A DNA stretch of 64,000 nucleotides, taken from Pseudomonas sp. 5P_3.1_Bac2. Lineage in GTDB: Bacteria; Pseudomonadota; Gammaproteobacteria; Pseudomonadales; Pseudomonadaceae. The stretch is from the NCBI RefSeq assembly GCF_025465995.1, contig NZ_JANLNY010000004.1, forward strand, positions 372,001 to 436,000. The letters are read 5' to 3'. The translations under genes and the position numbers were made by a program. Each line of letters opens with the position of its first letter. The stretch's first letter is position 1. Shown in pieces: positions 40,655-49,821 of this stretch. The notes below the pieces were generated by a model. That model did not search any database. It worked only from the letters and a program-made list of their open reading frames with translations, and had not been told where the DNA came from.

Positions 40655-40682
40655 ACTAAGGCGACCCGAGGGTCGCCTTAGT
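40655..40682. terminator. Bidirectional terminator between tpm and htpX
   Basis: ACTAAGGCGACC and GGTCGCCTTAGT form a perfect 12-bp stem with a CGAG loop, between convergent tpm and htpX. AAAA precedes the stem on the plus strand, giving a U-run when read from htpX. Confidence 0.85.
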
Positions 40683-40704
40683 GTCTCTGGTACTGCTGGA
40701 ACGC

Positions 40705-41577
40705 TTAGCCGCGCTGACGCAGGGCTTCGATGCGATCTTCCAGTGGTGGGTGAGTCATCAGCAGGCCAGCCAGGCCGTGCTTCAAGCCACCGTTGATGCC
40801 GAAAGCCGTCAGGCTATTAGGCATGTTCACCGGTACTTCCTGCTCGGCACGCAGACGCTGCAGGGCGGCGATCATGGAGCCCGTGCTGGCGAGGCGGGCG
40901 CCGGCTTCGTCGGCCTTAAACTCGCGCTTACGGGAGAACCACATGACGATGATGCTGGCCAGAATACCCAGTACCAGCTCGGCAAAGATGGTCGCCACGA
41001 AGTAACCAATACCTGGACCGTCTTCGTTTTTCAGGATGACCTTGTCGACAAAGTTGCCGAAGATCCGCGCAAAGAACATTACGAAGGTGTTCACCACGCC
41101 TTGGATCAGCGCCAGGGTGACCATGTCACCGTTGGCCACGTGACCGATTTCGTGGGCCAGTACGGCCTTCACTTCGTCCGGCGAAAAACGCTCCAGCAGG
41201 CCTTGGCTCACGGCGACCAGCGCATCGTTCTTGTTCCAGCCGGTGGCGAATGCGTTGGACTCGTAAGCGGGGAAGATGCCGACCTCGGGCATTTTGATCC
41301 CGGCTTCGCGCGACAGCTCTTCAACGGTTTGCAGCAACCATTGTTCGTGACGGGTACGCGGTTGGGTGATGATTTCGGTTTTGGTGCTCATCTTCGCCAT
41401 CCACTTGGACAGGAATAGCGAGACCAGCGAACCGGCGAAACCGAATACCGCACAGAACACCAGCAGGCTGCCGTAGTTCTGGCCAGTGAAGCGGTCAACC
41501 CCAAGCAATTTGAGGGTGATGCTGGCGATGATCAGCACCGCAATGTTGGTAGCCAAGAACAGCATTATGCGCATCAT
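40705..41577 (-). CDS. htpX: Membrane protease HtpX
   Basis: A 290-residue zinc metalloprotease of the inner membrane, acting with FtsH on misfolded membrane proteins. Two N-terminal helices (about 4-24 and 36-56), the zinc motif HEIGH at 142-146, a second helix pair after it, and the distal zinc ligand in the [10 protein letters not shown] segment. ATG 41577 gives the family start [11 protein letters not shown]; the open frame upstream to 41607 lacks homology. Confidence 0.96.
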   Translation of the reverse strand: MMRIMLFLATNIAVLIIASITLKLLGVDRFTGQNYGSLLVFCAVFGFAGSLVSLFLSKWMAKMSTKTEIITQPRTRHEQWLLQTVEELSREAGIKMPEVGIFPAYESNAFATGWNKNDALVAVSQGLLERFSPDEVKAVLAHEIGHVANGDMVTLALIQGVVNTFVMFFARIFGNFVDKVILKNEDGPGIGYFVATIFAELVLGILASIIVMWFSRKREFKADEAGARLASTGSMIAALQRLRAEQEVPVNMPNSLTAFGINGGLKHGLAGLLMTHPPLEDRIEALRQRG

Positions 41578-41677
41578 GGTGTGTAGGAACTCCTCACGGG
41601 AATGCAAAAAACTAGTTATATGAAAGCACCGTAGCTATATAGGGTGCAGGCCTAGGTACTTCAACCTAGCTTCTATT

Positions 41678-42130
41678 TCAAACTATGTCGCTTGGGGCGC
41701 TCAACGTGCTGTGAAAGAGCAGTTGGGTGAGGCGCACGACCTGCTCACTGGCCTGCTCGGCAAAGGCTGTGCGCAGCTGAAAGGCTAGGGTCGAGCGCAC
41801 CCGTTGCACGCTGGGCGGCAGCTCGGCCAGGTGTTCCGAGGCTGGCGGCACGCCGCGGCTTAAGCGCAGAAAGGCTTTTTCGCTGAGCACTGCCTGATCG
41901 AGGGCGTCATAGCCGATGGTTGAGGTAAAGCGCAGGTAGTCTTCCTCTGCCAGCCACAGCAGTGCGCCGAGGCAGCTTTGGTGACGGGTGCTGGGCAAAC
42001 CGAACTCATCGGGCTCTTCACGGCCGATTAAGTCCTCGACATACAGATCGATCTTGCGCGGAAAGGCTTGATAAAGCGCGAGCAAAGCGGCCGCCGCATC
42101 TTTATAAAAATCGTCGATGTGTAAATCCAT
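41678..42130 (-). CDS. Conserved hypothetical protein next to alaA
   Basis: A 150-residue soluble protein, MDLHIDDFYKDAAAALLALYQAFPRKIDLYVEDLIG. It contains TRHQSCLGALLWLAEEDYLRF and is helical and acidic; no signal or membrane segment. AGGAAG 5 nt before ATG 42130 sets the start, although the frame is open to 42271. I recall a like protein between htpX and the aminotransferase in P. aeruginosa (PA2829), so it is probably real. Function unknown. Confidence 0.75.
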   Translation of the reverse strand: MDLHIDDFYKDAAAALLALYQAFPRKIDLYVEDLIGREEPDEFGLPSTRHQSCLGALLWLAEEDYLRFTSTIGYDALDQAVLSEKAFLRLSRGVPPASEHLAELPPSVQRVRSTLAFQLRTAFAEQASEQVVRLTQLLFHSTLSAPSDIV

Positions 42131-42212
42131 CAGAACTTCCTGAGAACCAAAAAGCGCTGCCGTAGTGGCAGCGCTGAGTGCTTTCATCGAGCCTGTAGAG
42201 ATGGCCCCAAAG

Positions 42213-43424
42213 CTATTGTTTATAAGTTTTGAGGAAGCTGCCGATGCGCGTGATCGCGGCATCCAAGTCATCCACGCGGGGCAGGGTAACCACCCGGAAG
42301 TGATCTGGCCATGGCCAGTTGAAGGCGGTGCCTTGCACCACCAGCAGTTTTTCCGAGAGCAGCAGGTCTAGGACGAACTTCTCATCGTTGTGGATCGGGC
42401 ACACCTTGGGGTCGATTTTCGGGAAGGCATACAGCGCGCCCATGGGTTTGACGCAGCTCACGCCAGGGATGTTGTTGAGCAGCTCCCAGGTGCGGTTGCG
42501 CTGTTCCAGCAAACGGCCCTGCGGCAGTACCAGGTCGTTGATGCTCTGGTAGCCACCCAGCGCGGTTTGGATCGCATGCTGGCTCGGTACGTTGGCGCAC
42601 AGGCGCATGTTGGCGAGGATATCCAGGCCTTCGATGTAACTTTGTGCGCGGTGCTTAGGCCCGGAAATCGCTACCCAGCCGGAGCGGAAACCCGCCACCC
42701 GATAGGATTTCGACAAACCGTTAAAGGTCAGGCACAGCACGTCCGGGGCCAAGGAGGCGGTGGAGATGTGTTGGGCTTCGTCGTAGAGAATCTTGTCGTA
42801 GATCTCATCGCTGAACAGCACCAAGTTATGCTGGCGCGCCAGTTCGACGATATCCATGAGTACTTCTTTGGAATACACCGCGCCAGTGGGGTTGTTCGGG
42901 TTGATCAGCACCAGGGCCTTGGTATTGGGCGTGATCTTGGCCTTCATGTCGGCGATGTCGGGGAACCAGCCGGCTTGCTCGTCGCACAGATAGTGCACCG
43001 GCTTACCGCCGGCCAGGGCGACGGAGGCGGTCCACAGCGGGTAGTCGGGGGCCGGAATCAGCACTTCATCGTTGTTGTTGAGCAGCGCCTGCATGGCCAT
43101 CACGATCAGCTCAGACACGCCGTTGCCGAGGTAGATGTCCTCGATGCCGACGCCTTCAACCTGCTTCTGCTGGTAATACTGCATCACCGCCTTGCGCGCG
43201 CTGAACAGACCTTTGGAGTCGCTGTAACCTTGAGCCGTGGGCAGGTTGCGGATCACATCCTGAAGAATTTCATCAGGCGCCTCAAAACCGAATGGCGCCG
43301 GGTTGCCGATGTTTAGCTTGAGGATGCGATGGCCTTCCTCTTCCAGGCGTTTGGCGTGCTTGAGCACTGGTCCGCGGATGTCATAGCAGACGTTGGCAAG
43401 CTTGTTCGATTTAGTGACCTGCAT
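42213..43424 (-). CDS. alaA: Glutamate-pyruvate aminotransferase (AlaA type)
   Basis: A 403-residue fold-type I PLP enzyme. LNIGNPAPFGFEAPDEI, YLGNGVSELIVMAMQALLN, IPAPDYPLWTASVALAGG, LINPNNPTGAVYSKE and the PLP lysine in FNGLSKSYRVAGFRSGW follow E. coli AlaA/YfbQ closely. It forms alanine from pyruvate and glutamate. Divergent from msrB across an AT-rich gap. Confidence 0.92.
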   Translation of the reverse strand: MQVTKSNKLANVCYDIRGPVLKHAKRLEEEGHRILKLNIGNPAPFGFEAPDEILQDVIRNLPTAQGYSDSKGLFSARKAVMQYYQQKQVEGVGIEDIYLGNGVSELIVMAMQALLNNNDEVLIPAPDYPLWTASVALAGGKPVHYLCDEQAGWFPDIADMKAKITPNTKALVLINPNNPTGAVYSKEVLMDIVELARQHNLVLFSDEIYDKILYDEAQHISTASLAPDVLCLTFNGLSKSYRVAGFRSGWVAISGPKHRAQSYIEGLDILANMRLCANVPSQHAIQTALGGYQSINDLVLPQGRLLEQRNRTWELLNNIPGVSCVKPMGALYAFPKIDPKVCPIHNDEKFVLDLLLSEKLLVVQGTAFNWPWPDHFRVVTLPRVDDLDAAITRIGSFLKTYKQ

Positions 43425-43735
43425 GATCGTATATTCCGAAATAGTCCGAGGCCAAAGTGCGCTCAGCGCAGGCTTGGCTTGGCAGTCCTTAACGCCAATG
43501 ACAAACTGACGTTAATGGGTGATTTAGTAGTGCTTTTCCCTGTGTTTGATCCTGTATTTATTGAGGAAAACAGTGAAAAGCTCGAAAAAATAGATTTTTT
43601 AAGGCTTTTTTATCGCCATATTAATGTTTTAAGGGAAAAACCTTGCGTGGCGCTGATCTTGTGCATCATACGTCTGAGGCGATTTCTGGGGAAGAGATAG
43701 CGCAGGCATTTTTTTCTGTTGAGCGAGGCAAGATG
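43425..43735. other. AT-rich intergenic region between alaA and msrB
   Basis: About 310 bases, with a markedly AT-rich part at about 43540-43650 (runs such as AAAAAATAGATTTTTTAA). It should hold the divergent promoters of alaA and msrB; no single promoter could be assigned with confidence. Confidence 0.45.
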
Positions 43736-44143
43736 ATGAATAAATTGGATAAACCCCTAGACGCCTGGCGCGAGGAACTGTCCGAAGAGCAGTTTCATGT
43801 CTGCCGGCTGGGGGGGACTGAGCGCGCGTTTAGCGGCAAATATCATGACAGCAAGGTGCCAGGTATTTACCACTGTGCTTGCTGTAATGCCGAGTTGTTT
43901 GATTCCAACGCTAAATATGATTCCGGCAGTGGTTGGCCCAGCTACTTCCAGCCGGTCAGTGAGCAAGTCCTGCGCAGCATTGATGACTTCAGTCATGGCA
44001 TGCATCGCATCGAGGTTAAATGTGCAGCGTGTGATAGCCATTTAGGTCATGTGTTCCCCGATGGGCCAAAACCCACAGGGCTGCGTTACTGCATCAACTC
44101 CGCGTCGTTGCACTTAGTGCCGCGCGAGGTGCCAGGCGAGTAA
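43736..44143 (+). CDS. msrB: Peptide-methionine (R)-S-oxide reductase
   Basis: A 135-residue enzyme that reduces the R form of methionine sulfoxide in proteins. Zinc ligands are Cys47, Cys50, Cys96 and Cys99; the catalytic Cys119 lies in RYCINSASL. The motif [11 protein letters not shown] is present. The frame is open from 43643, but ATG 43736 with GAGG 7 nt before is the natural start (another ATG is one codon earlier). It heads an oxidative-stress run with gpx and ospR. Confidence 0.95.
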   Translation: MNKLDKPLDAWREELSEEQFHVCRLGGTERAFSGKYHDSKVPGIYHCACCNAELFDSNAKYDSGSGWPSYFQPVSEQVLRSIDDFSHGMHRIEVKCAACDSHLGHVFPDGPKPTGLRYCINSASLHLVPREVPGE

Positions 44144-44154
44144 TAAGCCACGGC

Positions 44155-44185
44155 TAAGGCCCGCTATCAGCGGGCCTTATTTTTA
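44155..44185 (+). terminator. Intrinsic terminator of msrB
   Basis: TAAGGCCCGCT and AGCGGGCCTTA with an ATC loop, followed by TTTTTA, 12 nt past the msrB stop codon. Confidence 0.9.
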
Positions 44186-44271
44186 GGTGAATAAATTGTG
44201 TGCAATTTAATTGTGAGCTAGCTTTCTGGCTAAGCCACTATGGCTGCCAATACTGACTGGGGAGGGATGTG

Positions 44272-44757
44272 ATGAGTACAGAGCTGTTGCAGATACCGTT
44301 AACCACCATCAAAGGTGAGCAGAAAACCTTGGCGGATTTCCCGGGTAAAGCTTTTTTGGTGGTCAATACCGCCAGCAAATGCGGTTTTACTGGCCAGTAC
44401 AAAGGCTTGGAGCAGCTGTGGCAGCAATACCGCGAACAAGGCTTGGTGGTGCTGGGCTTTCCGTGCAATCAGTTTGGCAAGCAGGAGCCTGGTGATGAGG
44501 GGGCGATCTCGCAGTTTTGCGAGCTCAACTTCGGCGTCAGCTTCCCGTTGTTTAAAAAGATTGAAGTCAATGGCCCTGGCGCCCATCCCCTCTATGTACA
44601 GCTGAAAAAACGCGCACCGGGTTTGCTCGGTAGCCAAGGCATCAAGTGGAACTTCACCAAGTTTCTGCTCAATGCCGATGGCAGCCTGGTTAAGCGTTTT
44701 GCGCCCACGGCTAAGCCTGAGGATTTAAGCGGCGAGATTGCAGCGCTGTTGCGATGA
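44272..44757 (+). CDS. gpx: Glutathione peroxidase family (thiol peroxidase)
   Basis: A 161-residue peroxidase. Cys37 (NTASKCGFT) is the peroxidatic cysteine, Gln71 (FGKQEPG) and KWNFTKFL complete the active site, and Cys65 or Cys83 may resolve the sulfenic acid with thioredoxin. GGAGG 6-8 nt before ATG 44272 sets the start; a GTG one codon earlier is less likely. The last codons overlap the MarR gene as ATGA, so they are co-translated. This is the ospR-linked gpx (PA2826-like). Confidence 0.92.
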   Translation: MSTELLQIPLTTIKGEQKTLADFPGKAFLVVNTASKCGFTGQYKGLEQLWQQYREQGLVVLGFPCNQFGKQEPGDEGAISQFCELNFGVSFPLFKKIEVNGPGAHPLYVQLKKRAPGLLGSQGIKWNFTKFLLNADGSLVKRFAPTAKPEDLSGEIAALLR

Positions 44758-45224
44758 ATGCGAGTGCTACTGAGCTTGCTGAACTGGAGCTGGATAACCA
44801 GCTCTGCTTCAAACTCTACGCCGCGTCGCGGGCGCTGATTCGCGCTTATAAACCGATGCTGGAGCAACTGCACCTGACCTATCCGCAGTATCTGGTCATG
44901 CTGGTGCTGTGGCAGTGGCACGCACAGCCGCCCGCGCAGCCCACGCTGAAAGCCTTGGGCGAGCGTTTGCAGTTGGACTCCGGCACGCTCACGCCGCTGC
45001 TTAAGCGCTTGCAGCAGCAAGGCTTAGTGCAGCGTCAGCGTTCGGCAGCGGATGAGCGGGAAGTGCACTTAGGCCTTACGGCCCAGGGCTTGGCCTTGCG
45101 CGAGCAGGTGCTGCCGCTCAAGCAGCAACTGCTCTGCGAGCGTGGTGTGGATGGCGCGGCGCTTGCGCAGCTACGAGCTCATCTGGGGCCGTTGCTGGAT
45201 CAACTGCTCCAGGCCAGCCACTGA
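44754..45224 (+). CDS. ospR: OhrR/OspR-type MarR oxidative stress regulator
   Basis: A 156-residue MarR-family regulator. The N-terminal sensing Cys18 sits in LDNQLCFKLYAASRAL, and Cys128 is 110 residues later (KQQLLCERG); the same 110-residue spacing is known for Cys24 and Cys134 of P. aeruginosa OspR. The winged helix includes ALGERLQLDSGTLTPLLKRLQQQGLV and the wing SAADEREVHL. It should repress gpx and itself until oxidised. Its 3' end overlaps the convergent sagS gene by 25 nt. Confidence 0.93.
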   Translation: MNASATELAELELDNQLCFKLYAASRALIRAYKPMLEQLHLTYPQYLVMLVLWQWHAQPPAQPTLKALGERLQLDSGTLTPLLKRLQQQGLVQRQRSAADEREVHLGLTAQGLALREQVLPLKQQLLCERGVDGAALAQLRAHLGPLLDQLLQASH

Positions 45225-47512
45225 TCCAGCAGGGCGGCCAGCTCATCCTTGCGAAACGGCTTGGCTAGGTAGTCGTTCATCCCCGCCGCCTGACAGCGCT
45301 CGCGTTCATCCGACAGGGCATTGGCGGTCAGGGCAATGATCGGCAGATTGGCCAAGGCTGGGGTGCGGCGAATCTGCCGGGTGGTTTCGTAGCCGTCCAT
45401 GATCGGCATATTGCAGTCCATCAGCACGATGTCGACGGGCTGGCGTTCCAGCAGCTGCAGGGCTTCGGCGCCATGGTTGGCGAGGAATATCTGATAGCCC
45501 AGCTTGTGCAGCATGCCTTTGGCCACCAACTGATTGACCGGATTGTCTTCAACCAACAGCACTCGGGCCTGACGGCTGCGACTGTGGTCGTGGGGCGTGC
45601 TGGTGTTGCTGGCCGGGCCTTGGCCGAGGCTGCGGCGTAAGGCTTGCAGCAGGGCCAGACGTGATAGCGGCCGGGCCAGTTGCTCAATCGGCGCGAAGCG
45701 CTCGACCTGTTCGCTGCTAATAAAGTTGCCATAGGAGCTGACCAGCAGAATTGGCAGCTGGCAGGTGGCGCGTAGCTCATCGACACGGGCTAGTTCGTCG
45801 CAGATGATCAGGTCGGCCGGTCTCTGGCTGGGATCGCTGCCGCTGGGCAGATGTTCATAGCTCAGGCCCCAGTAGGGCAGCAGATTCGCCAATTGCGCAC
45901 TGAGGCCTGATTGAGTTGGGCTGAGCACCAGTACATGGCCGCGCAGGTTGGGTTGCGTTTGTACGCTGGGCTGGCCCGGCAGCGGCAGGTCGGCGTAGAA
46001 GGTACTGCCGACATCCTCTTCGGTTTCCAAGCGCAGATGGCCGTGCATGGCCTCGCACAGCCGACGGGTCAGGGCTAAGCCTAAGCCGGTGCCGCCGTAC
46101 TGGCGGGTGATATCGACGCCGGCCTGGGTGAAGCGTTGGAAGATCCGCGACTGCGCTTCGGCGGCGATCCCGATGCCGGTGTCACGGACGATAATGCGTA
46201 CACCTTGCTCGGTTTTGTTGAGGTAAATATCCACCCGGCCAAGGCGGGTGAACTTCAACGCGTTAGATAGCAAGTTGCTGACTATCTGGCGCACCCGCTT
46301 GGGATCGCCCAGCACCAAATTAGGCAGCTGCGGATCAATCAAACAGGTCAGTTCCACGCCCGGAGCGGTGTTCTGCGAGAGCAGGCTGGCGGTTTCCTCG
46401 ACTACGTTGGCGAGGTCAAAGGGGATGCTTTCCAGCTCCAGTTGGCCGGCCTCGAACTTCGATAGGTCAAGAATATCGTTGAGCAACTCCACCAGTACCT
46501 TGCCCGAGTTATGGGCGATCGACAGTTGCTGACGCTGCTCATTGTTCAGTGGACCATCCAGCGATAACGCCAGCATGCCGAGCAATCCGTTGAGCGGGGT
46601 GCGGATCTCATGGCTCATGTTGGCCAAAAACGCCGAGCGCGCTTGGGCCATGTCCACGGCCACGCGCTTGGCCTCTTCGAGCTCACGGTTGGAAACCTGC
46701 AGGCGGTTGTTAGTGGCCTCCAACTGCTCGGTACGGGCCGAGATCATGTCCTCCAGCTCGGTCAGGTAGCGGGTCAGGCGGGCTTCGGCCTGTTGCCGTT
46801 GGGCGATCTCGTTGGCGATGCTGGTCAGTTGGCGGTTGGTGACGTCGACCAGGACGCCGATTTCATCCTTTTTGTGCCCTTCGGGGTAGGCCAGCTTGGC
46901 GTTGTCCGGGCTGCGCGGGTCGCGCTCGCTGATGGCGCGGATGACCCGGGTCAGTGGCTTGGTCAGCATGAAGTAGAACATCACCAGCAAAATCATCGAC
47001 AGCAGCAGGCTGCGGGTGAAGCCGGTAATCAGGGTCAGGGTGGCGCGGCGCAGAAAGTGATTGCCGAATACATAGGTGTCGACTTCCAGGCTCAGCTTAC
47101 CCAGCGCCTCTTGCGGCGCATGGCTGACGTACAGGGGCGTGGCAAAGTAACGGCGCTCGCCAAACAGGTAGTCACTGATAGCGCGGTAGCGACTGCTTTG
47201 CGCCGGCCGTGAGACCCGCGCCAGAGCGATTTGGTTGGCATCGGAGATTTCCGCACGGATCACCGCCGGCGAGCGCAACAGACCTAAGACCAGCTCCTGG
47301 GCCAGCTCGGCGTCAATGTTGTAGGCGATACGTGCGGCAGGATTGTGGCTGATGTCGAGCAACGCGTTAATTTCGCGGTTGATGCCGGCATCTTCACTGG
47401 CATAATCGATAGCCACTTGGATAAAGCTCAGCGCGGTGCCCAGGATAAAGGCCACCAATACGGTCAAGCGAGCCTGTTTAAACGACAGGCGTTGGGTGAG
47501 CGCTATATCCAT
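45200..47512 (-). CDS. sagS: Hybrid sensor kinase, SagS-like
   Basis: A 770-residue membrane hybrid kinase. Helices at about 13-35 and 163-184 enclose a periplasmic sensory domain; a HAMP linker follows (186-240), then coiled coil, HisKA with His301 (LANMSHEIRTPLNG), HATPase (NALKFTRLGRVDIYLN, DTGIGIAAEAQSRIFQRFTQ, GGTGLGLALTRRLCEAM), a degenerate receiver-like region, and a C-terminal receiver with phospho-acceptor Asp699 (VLMDCNMPIMDGYE). In P. aeruginosa SagS steers biofilm attachment through HptB and BfiSR. Length and neighbours fit SagS (PA2824). Confidence 0.9.
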   Translation of the reverse strand: MDIALTQRLSFKQARLTVLVAFILGTALSFIQVAIDYASEDAGINREINALLDISHNPAARIAYNIDAELAQELVLGLLRSPAVIRAEISDANQIALARVSRPAQSSRYRAISDYLFGERRYFATPLYVSHAPQEALGKLSLEVDTYVFGNHFLRRATLTLITGFTRSLLLSMILLVMFYFMLTKPLTRVIRAISERDPRSPDNAKLAYPEGHKKDEIGVLVDVTNRQLTSIANEIAQRQQAEARLTRYLTELEDMISARTEQLEATNNRLQVSNRELEEAKRVAVDMAQARSAFLANMSHEIRTPLNGLLGMLALSLDGPLNNEQRQQLSIAHNSGKVLVELLNDILDLSKFEAGQLELESIPFDLANVVEETASLLSQNTAPGVELTCLIDPQLPNLVLGDPKRVRQIVSNLLSNALKFTRLGRVDIYLNKTEQGVRIIVRDTGIGIAAEAQSRIFQRFTQAGVDITRQYGGTGLGLALTRRLCEAMHGHLRLETEEDVGSTFYADLPLPGQPSVQTQPNLRGHVLVLSPTQSGLSAQLANLLPYWGLSYEHLPSGSDPSQRPADLIICDELARVDELRATCQLPILLVSSYGNFISSEQVERFAPIEQLARPLSRLALLQALRRSLGQGPASNTSTPHDHSRSRQARVLLVEDNPVNQLVAKGMLHKLGYQIFLANHGAEALQLLERQPVDIVLMDCNMPIMDGYETTRQIRRTPALANLPIIALTANALSDERERCQAAGMNDYLAKPFRKDELAALLDQWLAWSS

Positions 47513-47605
47513 ATAAGCTGGTTTTTCCCAAGTTAAATTGCCCGCCTAGCATAGCCCATCTGCTTTGTAGGGCGCATAGCTAGCCTGCGTTTGCTGGAGT
47601 GAATT

Positions 47606-48499
47606 GTGCCATCTTCCTTAGAGCAATTTTTGTCCCGTGCTACTGCTGTCTTGGACCGTCTTGATCCGCTGCTGCCGGTGCTGCGTCCGCAGATCGACTG
47701 GCACACCAGCTTGGCTGCGCGCTGGCAGCGTGACGGGCGCAGTGGTTTCTTGCTGCCGCTGCATGTGAGTTTGGATATGCGTCTGGATGACCTGATCGGG
47801 GTTGATCGTCAGCGCCAACTACTGGGGCGCAATACCCAGCAGTTTTTACAGGGCATGCCGGCCAACCATGCGCTGCTCTGGGGTTCGCGCGGGACCGGCA
47901 AGTCGTCGTTGGTCCGCGCCTTGTTGGCCGAGCATGCTTCAGCTGGTTTGCGCCTGATCGAAATCGAGCGCGATCACTTGGCGGACCTGCCGCGTATCGT
48001 CGAGCAACTGGTCGGCTTGCCACAGCGCTTTGTGTTGTTCTGCGATGATCTGTCCTTCGAGGCCGGCGAGGGTGACTACCGCACGCTCAAGACCGTGCTC
48101 GATGGCTCCCTGGAGCAGGCGCCGGATAACGTGCTGCTGTACGCCACCTCCAACCGCCGCCACCTGGTGCCGGAGAAACAGAGCGACAACGATAACTGGC
48201 AGCACGTGGATGGCGAACTGCATCCGAGCGAAGCGGTGGAAGACAAAATTGCCCTGTCGGATCGTTTCGGCCTGTGGCTGTCGTTTTATCCCTTTAACCA
48301 AGAACACTTCCTTGACGTGGTCAAACACTGGATCGGTCAGCACGCGGCAAAAGCGGGGCTGGCGTGGCAGTGGGATGAACAGGTGGAAAAAGCAGCGATT
48401 CGCTGGGCCTTGGCCCGGGGCAATCGCAATGGCCGCTGCGCCTATCAATTCGCCCGCGATTGGGTGGGCTTGCAACTACTGAGTACAACTGATGATTGA
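47606..48499 (+). CDS. DUF815-family AAA ATPase
   Basis: A 297-residue P-loop ATPase. Walker A is GSRGTGKSSLVRALL, Walker B is VLFCDDLSFE, and LYATSNRRHLVPE is a sensor region. It uses a GTG start with GGAG 6 nt before it. Members of DUF815 are widespread in proteobacteria, but their client is not known. The last 8 nt overlap the GAF-domain gene, so the two are coupled. Confidence 0.9.
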   Translation: MPSSLEQFLSRATAVLDRLDPLLPVLRPQIDWHTSLAARWQRDGRSGFLLPLHVSLDMRLDDLIGVDRQRQLLGRNTQQFLQGMPANHALLWGSRGTGKSSLVRALLAEHASAGLRLIEIERDHLADLPRIVEQLVGLPQRFVLFCDDLSFEAGEGDYRTLKTVLDGSLEQAPDNVLLYATSNRRHLVPEKQSDNDNWQHVDGELHPSEAVEDKIALSDRFGLWLSFYPFNQEHFLDVVKHWIGQHAAKAGLAWQWDEQVEKAAIRWALARGNRNGRCAYQFARDWVGLQLLSTTDD

Positions 48500-48974
48500 T
48501 TTACAACAAAGCGGCGAAGGCCTGGATGGCTATCCGCTGCTGGTGGCGCAACTGCAAGCGCTGTTAAGTGGTGAGCGCGACTTTATCGCCAACGCCGCGC
48601 AGTTCTCGGCGTTTTTGTATCAGGAACTGCCGGATCTGAACTGGGCGGGTTTCTATCTGGCGCGTGGCACTGAGCTGGTGCTCGGGCCATTCCAGGGCAA
48701 GGTGGCGTGCGTGCGCATTCCCTTTGGCCGTGGCGTGTGCGGCACGGCGGCGGCCAGTGGGCAGACTCAGCGGGTTGAGGATGTGCATGCGTTTGCCGGG
48801 CATATCGCTTGCGACAGCGCGTCCAATAGCGAGTTGGTGGTGCCGCTGAGTAAAGATGGCCGCTTGATTGGCGTGTTGGACTTGGACAGCCCACGGCTGG
48901 CACGCTTCACCGAGCAGGATCAGGCGGGTATTGAGCAACTGGCCCAGGTGTTTCTCGACGCCACCGACTGCTAA
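48492..48974 (+). CDS. msrC: Free methionine-(R)-sulfoxide reductase (GAF domain)
   Basis: A 160-residue GAF-fold enzyme that reduces free R-methionine sulfoxide with thioredoxin. The three active cysteines are Cys73 (VACVRIPFG), Cys83 (GVCGTAA) and Cys107 (HIACDSASNSE), with the same 10 and 24 residue spacing as in E. coli fRMsr. NWAGFYL and SNSELVVPL are the other marks. Together with msrB and gpx 4 kb away, it makes a methionine-repair neighbourhood. Start overlaps the DUF815 gene by 8 nt. Confidence 0.93.
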   Translation: MIDLQQSGEGLDGYPLLVAQLQALLSGERDFIANAAQFSAFLYQELPDLNWAGFYLARGTELVLGPFQGKVACVRIPFGRGVCGTAAASGQTQRVEDVHAFAGHIACDSASNSELVVPLSKDGRLIGVLDLDSPRLARFTEQDQAGIEQLAQVFLDATDC

Positions 48975-49114
48975 GGCAGGCCCTCGACGGCTGCTGGCGG
49001 CTGTGCCTCTGTGCTTGGTCTGATGCGGCGTGCGTTGAGGGGAGGGGTGCAACCCGCTTGGTTGCACCTTAGCTCGGGGCTGTGCAGCCTGTCTGCCAGA
49101 GCGGAGTGCGCTGT

Positions 49115-49777
49115 TTAGACTTTGCCGGTCATTTTTGCCAGCATGCGCTGTTCGCCGGCGAGGGCGGCTTGCACACTCGCAAGCTGTTTGAAACGGGCGA
49201 AATGGGCGCTGAGCTGTGGCCAGCGCTGGGCATCCAGAACTTCGCCGCCGTGCTCCATGTTGATCAGCTGGCAGCCGATCGCCAGATCCGCCAGGCTCAG
49301 GCGCTCGCCAACAAAGTAGCGTTGTTCGCCTAAGATGTTTTCCAGGTAGTCAAAGTGCTTAGGCAGTTTTTCCTGCAGCGCGCTTTGCACTGCTTGCTCA
49401 TCGCAGGTCTGGCCCATCAGGGGCTTTAACGTGCGATTGCGGAAAATGGCGAAGGTGCACTGCGGCGCCAGTTCATAGTCGGCGTACTTTTCCAGCCAGC
49501 GCACTTGCGCCCGTTGCGCCGGGGCGTCACCGAGCAGGTTGGGCCGTTCAGGGTGCTTGTCGCTTAGGTACTGGCAGATCACGCTGGAGTCGGCCAGGCG
49601 CAGGTCGCCGTCTTTCAACGCGGGGATGCGTCCCAGTGGGTTGAGCTCGTAATACCACTCGGGCTGATCAAACGGGCGGATGATTTCCAGCTGGTACTCA
49701 AGGTCGAGTTCGGCAAGAAACAAACGAACTTTACGCACAAACGGCGACAGTGGGGCTCCGTAAACGATCAGGCTCAT
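49115..49777 (-). CDS. Glutathione S-transferase family protein
   Basis: A 220-residue protein with the thioredoxin-fold N-domain (LIVYGAPLSPFVRKVRLFLAE; SPFVRKV is the glutathione region, GRIPALKDGDLRLADSSVI the cis-Pro and Ser/Asp loop) and a helical C-domain (RYFVGERLSLADLAIGCQL, the N-capping box). Close to the GST gene PA2821 by position. Substrate not known. Confidence 0.92.
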   Translation of the reverse strand: MSLIVYGAPLSPFVRKVRLFLAELDLEYQLEIIRPFDQPEWYYELNPLGRIPALKDGDLRLADSSVICQYLSDKHPERPNLLGDAPAQRAQVRWLEKYADYELAPQCTFAIFRNRTLKPLMGQTCDEQAVQSALQEKLPKHFDYLENILGEQRYFVGERLSLADLAIGCQLINMEHGGEVLDAQRWPQLSAHFARFKQLASVQAALAGEQRMLAKMTGKV

Positions 49778-49821
49778 GGCTACTCTCGGCGGCTAGGGAA
49801 TGGGCAAGAGGCCCAATAGGG

